Assembly (NCBI GenBank): GCA_013398015.1
Contig: VZRR01002778.1
Span: 434,001 to 498,000, forward strand
DNA length: 64,000 nucleotides
Direction of reading: 5' to 3'
From: Oreocharis arfaki
Lineage: Eukaryota > Chordata > Aves > Passeriformes > Paramythiidae
The notes under the pieces were generated by a model. It was not told the DNA's origin, did not search any database, and saw only the letters and a program-made list of their open reading frames with translations. Shown here in pieces: positions 12,854 to 24,600 of this stretch; the stretch's first letter is position 1, and each line of letters begins with the position of its first letter. A program made the translations under genes and the position numbers.

Positions 12854-13144
12854 GGGGTAACAGAAAGGGGGCTGGCAGAACACCAGCGACCAATTACCTG
12901 GGGGCGAGGGGCAGGGAGAAGGCAGAGGGATACAAGAACCAATGGGGAGAGGGAAGGGGCGGAGTGGGGGACCAGGTACCCCACAGGTACTGCCTGATGG
13001 GAGAAGAAGTCTTTCCCTGTAACCTGAGCAGGGGGAGCTTATTTGTTCTCTGAGCTGACCCACCAGCGCAGGGGATCTCCTAGACCAGGGTTTTCTGGCA
13101 TCCCAGCTTCTACCGCTGCCAGCTCATTCACCCCAACATCTGAC

Positions 13145-15004
13145 AGCATTGCAACAGCTTAAAATTTTTGGCTTCTGCTTATTCCATTGTTATTGCTGGA
13201 AGACAGATACATAGCTTGCATTCTGTTGGAATAATATTCCTTTCTTTGAGGAAGAGAAAAATGAAAATACAAATTCCCTCCATAAATACACTATGAAAAC
13301 TGGAAAATCTTCCCTCCAATGTGTGCCTGTGGGAGAATGAAAGATTATTCTTTTGAGAAGCCAACATTATATATACCAAGAGTAAATGTCTGATTATCAT
13401 TTCTATATGGCTGCAACAACATATTAATATTTTTTCTCTAATTAAACTTGAACAATAGATGCTTCCTGGAGGTTAAAGATTAAAATTTGTTTTCATGGAA
13501 CAAATACTGATACTTGCCTCTGATCGAAGTCATAGGCGAGATCCTAGGACTGTAAGCTCTGAATTTTGCTTTCCCTGTGTTATTTTTTTTTATACTGAGG
13601 GTCATAATCCTACCTTCTTAAGAAGAAATTCCCTATACAGTTTTAGGTCACATACCAGGCTGCTTGATGCTCTCTAAATGACTGTTGCTATGACTTCTGG
13701 TCAAAGACAGGCAATATAATTGCTGGTGATGTAGATGCCAGTTATAGCCCTCCTGCAGAGAGGTCTGAGGAGGGGCACCGCTGCAATGCCCAGATGTAGA
13801 AATAGTGAAATCAAAGAATACCACAATTGCCTAAGGAAGGATTGGCAAAGTAGACAACTATTTCAGAACGAGCAGTGTTCCCTGTAATTGTTTTATTGAA
13901 GCTGATCAGCCTCACATATTGGAAAAATACGCTTGTCAAATCAAATCTGTATAGTCCTTTGATGTTTGAAGACATGATAGTGCTGCCATGGTTATCTTTG
14001 TCAGAGGTACACTTAACAAAGAGGAAAGGAGATGCGGAAGTGTGTGCTAAGTGCTTCCTGTGTCAGGGACCAGCTCCACCATGACCCAGATCACGTGCTA
14101 GACAAAGAATTGTACTCACTTACAACTGTTCTGTCCTGCTTACAGCTGCATCTCAGTCATGGCAAAACCAATACTGAACATAAATGGCTAAGGCCACACT
14201 TCTGCAGTTGAGAGTACTCAAGATGATTCATGTGATTCTTTCAGAATTAGCTACATAAAAAATAAACTTAGGTTTCAGCTAGAATTTACTTGGAGATAAG
14301 CTAGAAAAGTTTTCATTGAGAGAAAAAAAATGTGATAGGAAGTTGAATTTTTTAAAAACTATGTTGAGAGGAACAACAGCTATTTATGATAATGTAAAAA
14401 TAGTTTTTTATTTTACAAATGCTCTGAAATGCTTGTTGTACATGTGCTCATATGAGCTGATTTTAGAACTCAGAAGCTCTTTTATGAAATCAGATCTCAT
14501 GAGTTTAGAATATTACATACTGTAATTGGCTACCCCATAGATCACAAAAGCAAGAAATGTCTGGGGACTACCTTGTGGGTTAAGGTTTTAAGCAGACCTA
14601 TGATTTAAATTTTTCCAGAAATTTTTTTTTCTAGCATTTTTGACGACTTATTTTCAATATCTTGAATATGTTTGGATTCAGAGGTCTCATTTAATTTAAC
14701 CAGGTGGTGTGTACCTTCAACCTCAAGTAGTGAAGTAAGCCAGCAAGGGGAAGAGAGATACTTAGACTTGTTTACTGAGAAAAAAATAGCATGTGTGTTT
14801 CTGAATACACTGGGGTCAGTTACCTAATGCATAGAAATATGCCATAAAGTTCATAATTAAAACTATTCCATTAAATTACCACTGAAATGCACTTGATTAT
14901 GATTCTCAGAAGTCTGGAAATGGACCATGCATTTAAACATATGCCATTATAAGCAATTTTCTATTTTATTTCATTTATGAAATATGTTGGAGTTTGTTTA
15001 TAAA
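13145..15004. other. Unannotated AT-rich unique DNA
   Basis: I see no gene, RNA or transposon between the GC-rich LTR and the next CR1. Open frames are 73 codons or shorter and lack recognisable features. Confidence 0.6.
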
Positions 15005-15830
15005 AATCATAGACTGGTTGGGATTGGAAGGGACCTTTAAAGGTCATCTAGTCCAATCCCCCTGCAATGAGCAGGGACATCTTGAACTAGATTAGGTAGC
15101 TAAGAGCCCCATCCACCCCGACCTTGAATGTTTCCACAGATTGGGCATCTACCACCTCTCTGGGCAACCTTCTCCAGTGTCTCACCACCCCGACAGCAAA
15201 CAATTTCTTCCTTACGATCTAATTCTACCTTCTTTTAGTTGAAAGCCGTTACCCCTAGTCCTGTTGCAACAAGGCGTACTGAAAAGTCTGTTTCCTTGTT
15301 TTGTATGAGTCCCTTTTATGTCTTGAAAGGCCTCAGTAAGGTCTCACGAGAGCCTTCTCTTCTCCAGGCTGAACAAACCCAAATCAATCAGGCTTTCCTC
15401 ATAGCAGAGGCTCTCTGTCCCTTGCCTCCTCTGGAAATGTTTCAACAGGTCAATGTCCTTCCTTGGGTTGAGGCCTCAGCGCTGGATGCAGTGTTCCAGG
15501 TGGCACCTCAGGAGAGAAGAGGGGCAGAATCCCCTCCCTCACCCTGCTACCCACGGGGCTTTTTGGATTCAGCCCAAGACATGTTTGGCTCTCTGGGCTG
15601 TGAGTGCACATGGCTGGGTCATGTCCAGCCTTTCCCCCAGCAGCACCCCCAAGTCCTTCTCAGCAGGACTGCTCTGGATCTGTTCATCCCCAGCCTGTGT
15701 CGATACCAAGGTTTGCCCCTAACCCAGCTGCAGCACCTTGCACTCGGTCTTGTTAAACCTCATGAGGTTCCCATGGGCCCATTTCTTGAGCTTGTCCACG
15801 TCCCTCTGGATGGTATCCTGTCTCTCAGCT
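15005..15830 (-). mobile_element. CR1 LINE 3' fragment (minus strand, about 0.83 kb)
   Basis: The plus strand opens with ATCATAGACTGGTTGGGATT and then GGAAGGGACCTTTAAAGGTCATC, the complement of a CR1 3' end. It continues with CTCTGGGCAACC, GTGTCTCACCACCC, AGCCTTCTCTTCTCCAGG and TCCCTCTGGATGG, all familiar reverse-CR1 phrases. At its right end the minus strand still reads as the C-terminal part of a CR1 reverse transcriptase (IQRDVDKLKKWAHGNLMRF), so the fragment covers the end of ORF2 plus the 3' UTR. The element is 5'-truncated and the coding frame is broken further downstream. The longest open frame in the window (197 codons, 15239-15832, plus strand) is only the antisense of this CR1. It is better preserved than the copies near 3.4 and 27.7 kb. 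Confidence 0.92.
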
Positions 15831-18077
15831 GAGAAATACAGAGATTAAAATGGAAGATGATTATTTTATAAATGTCTTAAGGTTCAAATAGCTTCTTCTG
15901 TGAAATAGAACAGAAAAAATTTCCTGGGTTATTTCCTTTGAAAAGATTTTCTCATTATTTCTGAATTTCACAGAGAAACTTTATATGTAAAATGGTTATT
16001 CCACAGCTGCCATACACCTTATTGAATACTGAAATACTAGCATTAAGGGCTCTTTAAAATGATAATTATCTTGTCATGTTAAAGTGCGTGAAATTTATAT
16101 CCTTTTCCAGGGTACAGAAAAATAATCCTGTTTAAAATAATGCATGATTTTACGTTTCTCCATGTCCTCATACTGAATTGTATAAGCAATAAGTGTTTAT
16201 ACACTTGGAAACTTAAATGTCAATGTTGCTTGAAGATTGTTTCAAGTTGTTAAATTAGGATATGCTAAAGATCCTGTACTTTTCCTGACTTTATTTCCTG
16301 TCCAGAGACTTTTTTTGTCTAAACGCTCTATCCTCCATTGAGGGCAGAAGCTCTTTTCTGTCTAAAAATGCAGTACATATGCAAAAGGGATTCCAACATT
16401 TTTCCAGACTGCTGGGTATTGAGAACAAGATACAATTATTAAAAATAAACTTTTGAAAATATTTGCTGATTGATTTACTCAGAATTACTTTTTCTTATGA
16501 AGATGAAAGGTTGTGTTGAAAGCACAGCTTTGGAGTAGATAAAGGGGGCATTAATTTGGTTTTTTTTAATATTATCCAAACTGGAATGACGTATTTCTGC
16601 GCTTGTAACAATCTGAACCTATCCTTTGATGTGAAGTTGGTCTAAGAAAACTTTTTCTATAACAAAATGCTTTTATTTTGAACTGTGTAGTACATAAAAA
16701 TCAGGGCATGTAATAAATTAATGATAACATATAATATCTTCTGGAACTTCATCCTACCTTTTTATGGGTAGTATTTCTACTACAATGTTTTGTCATTGGT
16801 ATCCAACATTTAACTAATAGATGTAAGTGGTGATCAAGAAGAATTTACTTTTTGCATTTATGTGTATGTCCTTTGGAATTTGCAGCTCTGAGAAGCAACA
16901 AGAATATGCACCCAAGGAAGAATAAAAATATCTTTAGCAAGCCAGAGATAGTCTCTGTCTGCCAGTTATAAGCCAGAGATTGCAGTAAATTACAATTTCA
17001 ATATCACTTTCACAAGTGTGGCCACCATAATTGTGCTGCCTGACTGAATTAATTCTAAAGCAAATTACTGCTTAAATGGCAGATAGATGCAACTTTTCCC
17101 TGTTAAACTAGTGAACTTCAGCAAATAATTTCTTCAAGTATTTTCACTTAAAAAAGCCACAGATTCATTAGGGAAGACTGAGAAAAAACATTATTCTTTT
17201 CTGTGCAGCTCTCTCCCTGTATGAGACGGTTTTGCTCTCTTGCTGAGCCCAAATGATGGTTGAAAAAGGCACAGGAGCAAAGTAGCTAAAAATAGTAGGA
17301 AAGAACAGTGCAGTGAGAAATAGGAGAAAAGACTGAGGGAAGAAAGAGGTAACTAAAGGAAGACAAAAAGCCAGAAGAACTATACTGAAAACATGAATGT
17401 CAAGAGGAAAAGAGAAAAGCTAATACTGGAAAGAGTAAAATCAAATGATACTTTATTAGATTTCTTTAACTGCTGTTACATTTTGTTTGAAATATTTTCT
17501 CATAACATTACTTCTCTTATAGGTCTTAATTTTGTGTAATACACAATACAAATACATGTAAAACATTAAAAAATTAGAAAAAAATATTAAATACACACAG
17601 CATTTATAAACAAATATTCCACTTTTCAGGTAAAGTAATTTATTTAAACTGATGTTATTGTATCACTGGGAATGGTTTAGATATGTATGATGGTTATGTG
17701 TTCATAGCAAACCAAAGATTAAAATAATGTTGTTTTATCAGTTAAATTGTATTTCAAGTTAAATTAAAAAAAACCCACCTTTTAAAAGGAAGAGGATATG
17801 TCTAATCTAGCTACATGTATTTGTGTTATGCATCAGGTGACTGGGACTGTCTTGTTTCCCAGACCCTGATAAATTTATGTCTGCAAAATTATACAGATGA
17901 GCTACTTCTGTTTTTCACAAAATGGTGTGGGCTCAGGACCTTGTTCTTTTTGTTGGACTGAAAGTCACTTTCTGATTTCTGTGTCTGCTCTGTTTGTCTT
18001 GTATGTATGCTGTGAAATTCTCACTCTGCAAATATTTGGCCTGCAAATCTTTTCCTCCATCATGAATTTATTTATGA
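15831..18077. other. Unannotated AT-rich unique DNA
   Basis: No gene or mobile element is recognised. A short direct repeat (AAGCCAGAGAT, near 16938 and 16971) and a purine-rich plus-strand stretch at about 17280-17450 are the only visible structure. Confidence 0.6.
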
Positions 18078-18664
18078 GGTCCTGGTTTAACCCCAGTCTG
18101 CAACTGAGCCTCACAGAGCCACTTGCTCAATCCCCTAATGGGATGGGGGGGAAGAATTAGAAGGGAAAAATGAGAAAACTCATAGGTTGAGATAAAAACA
18201 GTCTAACAGGGAAAGCAAAAGCTGTGTACACTAGCAAAGCAAAACAAGGAATTCAATCACCCCTTCCAATGGGCAGTCAGGTGTTCAGCCATCTCCAGGG
18301 AAGCAAGGCTCCGTCACACGTAACAGTGACTTGGGAAGACAAATGACATGGCTCCAAATGCCCTCCCCACCTTCCTTCTTCTCCCCCCTCACATTATGTA
18401 CTCCATATGGTCTAGAATATCCCTTGGGTCAGTTAGGGTCAGCTGTCCTGGCTGTTTCTTCTCCCAATTTGGTGTGCATCCCCAGGGCCCATCAGAGGTG
18501 GGCTGGGGTGAGAAACAGAAAAGGCATCGACTCTTGTAAGCACTGCTCAGAAATAACAGAAATATCCCTGTGTTATCAACACTGTTTTCATCACAAAACC
18601 AAAATATCATTGCATACCAGCTACTGTCAAAAAAAAATTAGCTCTACCCTAGCCAAAACTAGCA
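18078..18664 (-). mobile_element. ERVL-type solo LTR (minus strand)
   Basis: This is the same LTR family as the copies near 12.0 and 44.5 kb, inverted. The plus strand starts GGTCCTGGTTTAACCCC, the complement of the family 3' end GGGGTTAAACCA. It ends CCCTAGCCAAAACTAGCA, the complement of the 5' end TGCTAGTTTTGGCTAGGG. Between them are the complements of the GAGCAGTGCTTAC, CCAAGGGATATTC and GATAACAC blocks. The TATA region (about 18396-18410) has decayed to ATACATAA. The polyadenylation signal (about 18200) has lost the ATTAAA form. No convincing 5-bp target duplication is visible (TATGA before, GAGAT after), consistent with an old insertion or a slightly misplaced edge. A 138-codon open frame at 18331-18747 is an antisense shadow of this LTR. 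Confidence 0.85.
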
Positions 18665-21600
18665 GAGATGTAGAACATAAAATCAAGAACATAAATTCAG
18701 CAGCTTTCCCTGACTATACTCCCTGCAACAGACTGGCTATGTACTGAGGATAAACAAAATGGAAGGTCATCAGCTGATATGAAAATACAGAAGTGTATTT
18801 TTGAATTCTTAATTTATGAAGATGCAATCTATGCTATAAATTCTGAAATATCTAGTAAAACTGACAGGCTTATCAGTTGGCGAGGAAATCAGTCTGGTTG
18901 TCATTGGCTTCTGCATACTTTCTTGTGAGCTGAGAGAGTGATGATATTTTCTCCAAGGACATGAAAGGCGAGCTTAAAAATGGGAAAGTAGAACACTATA
19001 GTTAGAATATGTAGAGTTATAGATACATATTTAAAGGGTGAAAAGAAAGCCACCGGTATGATATATTTCTACAACTCAACCTATTCATTTTTCTTCTTTT
19101 CTTTTTCTTTCTTCATTTTCAGAAAAGGAAACTTATTTGTTAAGAGCAGTAGTTTCTAAAAGACTGATTACACAACTTTCTTAGGATTGTGTAAAATAAC
19201 AAATGTTTTCACTGATTTTTCTCACAAAAGTTTTCCATTTGCTGAGTACAGTGGGAGAAGAGGATAGTCTGCATACTGGTGTATTGCATTGATTCTACTT
19301 ACATCATCTCGTGTTTTAACATGCAATCTGGCTGCACCTGATCTTTTGGAATACCATTTTGGTGTGCCTAGTTATAGGAATATGATTCAAATTTACTAGC
19401 TGTGCAGTGAAGATACCAGATGTTCCATCCATTCATGCTGCACCAAATGGATAAAAGGTAAAATCTTTTTTGCGTGGAAAGTCGTGAGATGATTCCTGGG
19501 ACAGGGATGAAGTGGCTCCTGCTTCTTTTACAAGCTGGCTCCAGGAAGCTCCAGCAGCTGCTTCTGAAGGAGCTGGTTTGGTCAGAGCTCCTCCTGACCC
19601 ACACCCACCTTGCCTCCCTCTTTGATCAAACAGACGAGGAAACACAACCCAAAAGCGTTATGCAATTTATCTTGCAGGTATTACTGAAATGCAAAGTTGT
19701 CTTTGTGAGGACATGAGAAATGGAGGCTACAGAAGGAAGAGGAATTTTCAAAAAGGTTAGAAATCCTTTTACATAGAGATCCCATCTTTTTTGGGCATTG
19801 AGGCTCAGGAGAATTGTGGGAAGCCTGCTTGAAGGAAGGAAAAGTGAGAGAGACAAATGCAGCCTTTTTCTCCCGCAGCTGTAAGAGCTGTACTGAGCAG
19901 AGAGCAGAACTGTGGGCTTGCTATAAACAGCTCTAAGTCATACTTGGAAACTAAAATGCTTCCCCTTTGCTTCCATTTTTTTGGGTATTTTTTTCTTCTC
20001 TGTTTTGTACCTGCCTGTTTACTACTAAGAGGGCTTCTTGCTCCTCTTCTAACCATGGTAAAAGAGTGTCGGTCGAATAAGAAGCTGATGGAGAAGACCT
20101 AGCACAAGTGTACCCAGCATTGTGGCCTTTGCGTGTATTAGAACTGCTTAACACTTCAATGCCTAACTGGAAAATGCTCATGCAACGATTTTGGCAGAGA
20201 TGCTTAAGAGAAACAAAGATTGCTAGAACTGCACAATTTGCAGAAAATAACTTTATGCCCTTGTTATTGCCTGGAAACATGGATTTTCAAAGCAAAAACT
20301 ACAAGGATGAAAGAGAATAGAAAATGAAAGGAGCATGCATTCCTCTAGCAAAAAAACATCTCTTAGATTTCTGCAGTGATTATTTACACACTTTGGCATT
20401 TGAAAACTTGAATATTTTTTAGTCATGTTGTCCAAAAATGGATTTTGCATTTAAATTAGGATAGAAGGCAATGATAATGTTATAAGATGAAAGCAATAAA
20501 ACAAAGAAAACCATAAAAGGTCAGCAATGCTTGGCATAAAGTAATTGTCTCTAGTGGCAAGAGAAATAACATGTACAGCTAGTAGAAACCATAAAAACTC
20601 TAGAGAATTTTTGAAAAGACAGGAATTATATATAAATCAAGCTATGCCTTCTAAAAATAAAAAAATACCATGATAATGCTTAAGTGTTTAGTATGTTACT
20701 TGGTGTTATCTGTACAACTGTATTTAACAAAAATAACAAATATTATGCCCAAATGATTCCGTATTTTTGATGGAAAATAAAAGTAATCAATTATTTAAAA
20801 AGCAGAAGAGTCAGTTTTATAAGGAAGATAACCTTAACTTAAATCTTGTGAGATTTTATTACATTTCAGAAAGTACGAATGTTATAATTGCCTTTCAAGA
20901 CTTTAAAGTAAGTACAATAGCTCTGTCAGAGCATAATTTGAAATAGTTTATAGGAAAGAGTTCTCACTGGTGTATTTGAATTTAAAGTCAGAATAATTTC
21001 TGGTGATTTTTTTGCTTGATCCCACAATATGGAACCATAAGTAAGGTGAAAAAACTGTTTTTTGCAAAAATGTAGTCATTTTTGATGACTACTAAAATGA
21101 TCAAGAAAGATTTTCTTCCTTTTCTCCATTTATTTCAAGTCTTGAAATAAAGCTTATGAAATAATGAAAGAACCAAACAATTATGAGTTTAAATAATTAA
21201 ACTAGAATTCTGTCAATTTCACTTCCTTGTAGTGCCAAAAGAGAGAGCTCATGGGTTTTTTTTTAAAGAAGTGTGAAGAAAATTTATTATAAAAAGTTGT
21301 TTTATTGTGAATGTCACACAATACGGAATCAAATTCTTCCCTAGCATTGTTTTTTTAAATTAATCTGGTTCTATGTGCTTAAATTAATCTGGATTATAGC
21401 AGTGTAAATTAGACCAAAAGCTAAACCACTTTTACTTTCAATTGTCTACAAATAAGGTGAAAAATGTGAACATATGTAGATTTTGGAGCTTACTTTGTAT
21501 TGCACTATATTGCAGTTAAGAATATGGACATAGTAGTTTAACTGTCATTTGATGCACATTAAAATCACTTCTTATCAGAATGCAACTTTGTTATTGTCCT

Positions 21601-24600
21601 GAATAAGTTTACAGTTATGATCTTCCTACATTTCATTCAGTAGCATGAGGTGTGCTTTCTGCTTTATTGCTCATTTGAAAATATTGCATGGAGAGTACTT
21701 GGTTGGCATAATTAATGTTGGCCTCAAAAATTAAAACTGATCCTTTAAAATAGGCAAGTTTCTGGTCAGATCAGGCTGTAAGGAGTTGCATTAATTCTGA
21801 TGACCTAATGTCTGAAACTGCAAGCCCTAGGAAAAACACTGTTTTGCTCTCAAACTGGGTCCTTAACCCTTTTTGGCTTTTGCATCTAAGTGTAGTTTCA
21901 GTGAACAGAGAAGAAAAGAAACTGTACTTGCTGCATTTTGTCATCTGACAGGTTACACGGAGCAAATTTTCTGTGTGGGGTTGAGGACAGCTGCAAACCA
22001 GAGAATATTTTCTTTCAATTTTGGGGACATGTAGTTTTGATAACACTGAATGTTTATGCCTCTGGGCATATATGATGTACTCTCTACATGTACCTTCTTC
22101 TTCAACCCAATGCCTGCTACTGGCTCCCATTCCAAGTTTAGGAGTTTGTGTCTGAGTAGTTATAACAAACTTCCCACTTTCCCTGACTTTGTGCTGAAAC
22201 AAACACAGTGGAGTAAATGGATGAGTGGCAGCATCCTTTCATCCCTCAAGAGGCTGTCGCTGCAGTAAGCCTATAGGTGTTTGCAGAGCAGGGCTGCAGT
22301 CTCTTGGGGCTGGGCACATCTCCACGTGCTGCAGAGAAACAAGGAGAAGGTATCTGACTGATGTGGAGATTATGTTTTTTCTTATTCGTCATTTCAAACT
22401 AATAATGAGTCACAGTTCTGTCTCCTAAGATCTAGGTTGAATGAGACCAACTTCTTTTCTACTGTGCCATATTTTCAAGACAATCATAGGAACAATGTTG
22501 AAAGTTTATGAAGGTTCAAGTTAACAGTATAAGCCTTTTTGTAAAGAAATTGATTCCATCAAAGCAAAAATAGGATTTCAAAGTATGGCAGAAAATTTCT
22601 AAAAATTGTATACTTAAATTCATTGATTTTGTGTATAAATGCACTCAAAGGATTTGAGTTATTTGAATTGTAACAGAAAGAGATCGATGGAATCAGTAAA
22701 GGTATCACCAATTCGTAATAAAATCTTGGAGGTTATGGAGCAAATATATTCTTCAACCACAAGAAAAGAATAACAATATCTCTTATGTTTATATAGGAAA
22801 TGTTCACCAAGGGAAAACAGCTTTTGACTTATTGCTCTTGTTCCACTCTCTGGAGCTATTCCTACAGCTTGCATGCCTTTCATGCAGAAGAACAGAAATT
22901 CCTACCTTGAAGGACCCTGCAAACCTCTCTGCCCCTCACCCTGCCTCTTCCTTATTTCCTTTCCATTAAGCAAGAACAGTGTGATTGTTAACAGCAAACA
23001 ACAAATCTTAGCTACAGTCCATTATTTAGAAGAAAATCTCTAGTAATATACTGCAGAAATGTCTAAAGACCACTTCCACACTTGAATATTATGTCATATT
23101 GATATGAAACAGGAATTAATTGAAAAAAGAAATTATTTTTGCTGTGGTATTTCTTCAAAGATGCCATGTCCATCTTTTAGGACATTCTATAAAAAGGCAG
23201 TGAGACTGGTATATTTACTTCTGTTACAAATATTGTTGCTGTTTTCACAACAATAATAACAAAATAATGTGACCACTTGTCACATCAGGTAATTGATTTT
23301 GATAGAGAATTAAATAAAGCAGTGACATATATTATGACATATTAGCATTCCCACCAATCCATGTGGCTTTGGAGAATAAATGTGCAGTTTTATTCATAAT
23401 TTTTGAGCATATAAATTTATTCAATTTGTTTCAAAGGCTGTCCTCAAAACAAAGAACTGGGCTGAGGGAAGAAGAATAGTGAAATATAGTTTTCAGTAAT
23501 GGTTCCATTTCTTGAGAATTCTTTTTGCAATACTTCTAAGAGAAAACATTAGGATAAATGTAATGTTATTCTCACTTTGCCGGTTTTTGAAACTGGTGTA
23601 TGTGTTAGTTGTTGCTCACAGATAAAAAGTAATCAAAAAAAATTCAGGATGAGTTGCCAAATTAATAAGGGTATTAGATCTACAGTCACTTAAATTTTTG
23701 GAAGGAATGCAACATGCTTTTCCATACTGCTTCAAATAAAACTGCAGAGCAGAGCAGATGCCTAGTGATACAAATTCTTATGTTCAATGGAACTAACAAG
23801 CAGAACTATATTTGCGCAACACTGACAAGTTTTTTTTGCAAAAGGAATATTTATTAACACAATATATTTATCAAATTTGTGTTTCTTTCAGTAAGTTGCT
23901 TGGTTTCATATGTACTCCACTAGCACTTTGGAAACAAAATATTTTGGCTTCTAGATGTCTTGAAAATATCCTTTGTTTGGAAAGTCTGCTTTTCATACAA
24001 GCAGTTTAAAGGGGTAAAATGAAGCTAGTTCAGCTTTAGAAAATATTTTTCACCCAACTTAATGAATCTTTCTTTTCAAACTTTGTTTTCAATATACAAT
24101 GACCGTATTCTTGGTTCTTTCAGTCACCAGTTGTTTAAAATCTTTGCTAAAGGCCCCCCAAGCCATTAAGAGAGCATAATGCACTCCTGCATTTCTCTGT
24201 GAAATTAATTAAATTTCTAATACTTTATCAGATAGTAAATAAAGGGGTTTTGGCATTTTAATTTAACAGATAATCTTTTACATTTCAGTATGCTGATAAA
24301 TTGTTCAGAATGAAGATAAATTTCTTAAGTTACAAGGAACCTAATAACAATAACAAAAAAAGAGTTTTGAAAGCTTGAATAAAATCTTTTGCCTTTTAAT
24401 CTTCTGACAGTGGCCTGCATGAGCTTCATTCTCTCATAAGAAAAACAAGAGTTGCTAAAAGGAGGAATGAAATAAAGAGGGCGGGGGGGAAAGGAAAGAA
24501 ATTTAGACTCAAAAAATCGTACCATGAGGTATTTTCACAGCAATCTGAAGATTTAAAACAGATATATGAACTTGTTTACGAAGAAGATTGTCTTAAAATT

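Larger units (their letters stand above)
12566..13144 (-). mobile_element. GC-rich ERVK-type solo LTR with perfect 6-bp TSD
   Basis: The LTR body is 12572-13138 (567 bp). It begins TGATGTGGGG and ends CACCCCAACA on the plus strand, so it has TG...CA ends in either reading. It is flanked by identical hexamers TCTGAC at 12566-12571 and 13139-13144, a perfect target-site duplication of the size typical of avian ERVK-like elements. The orientation is minus. A TTATAA box (12848-12853) precedes an AATAAA signal (complement of 12792-12797) by about 50 bp when read on the minus strand, giving U3 at the right, then a short R, then U5 at the left. The segment is much richer in GC and CpG than its surroundings. 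No gag, pol or env sequence adjoins it, so it is a solo LTR. The family name is not certain; the ERVK assignment rests on TSD length. Confidence 0.85.

Noticed and set aside
15239..15832. 197-codon plus-strand open frame, the longest in the window
   Set aside because: It lies entirely in the antisense of a minus-strand CR1 fragment whose ORF2 end is readable on the other strand.
18331..18747. 138-codon plus-strand open frame
   Set aside because: Most of it is the antisense of the minus-strand ERVL-type LTR at 18078-18664.
19474..19716. 80-codon leucine-rich open frame resembling a signal or coiled segment
   Set aside because: No recognised domain, and overlapping frames of similar length on the opposite strand.
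21771..22202. 143-codon minus-strand open frame
   Set aside because: No recognisable domain. An overlapping 60-codon frame on the same strand and another on the opposite strand look equally plausible, so this is likely chance.
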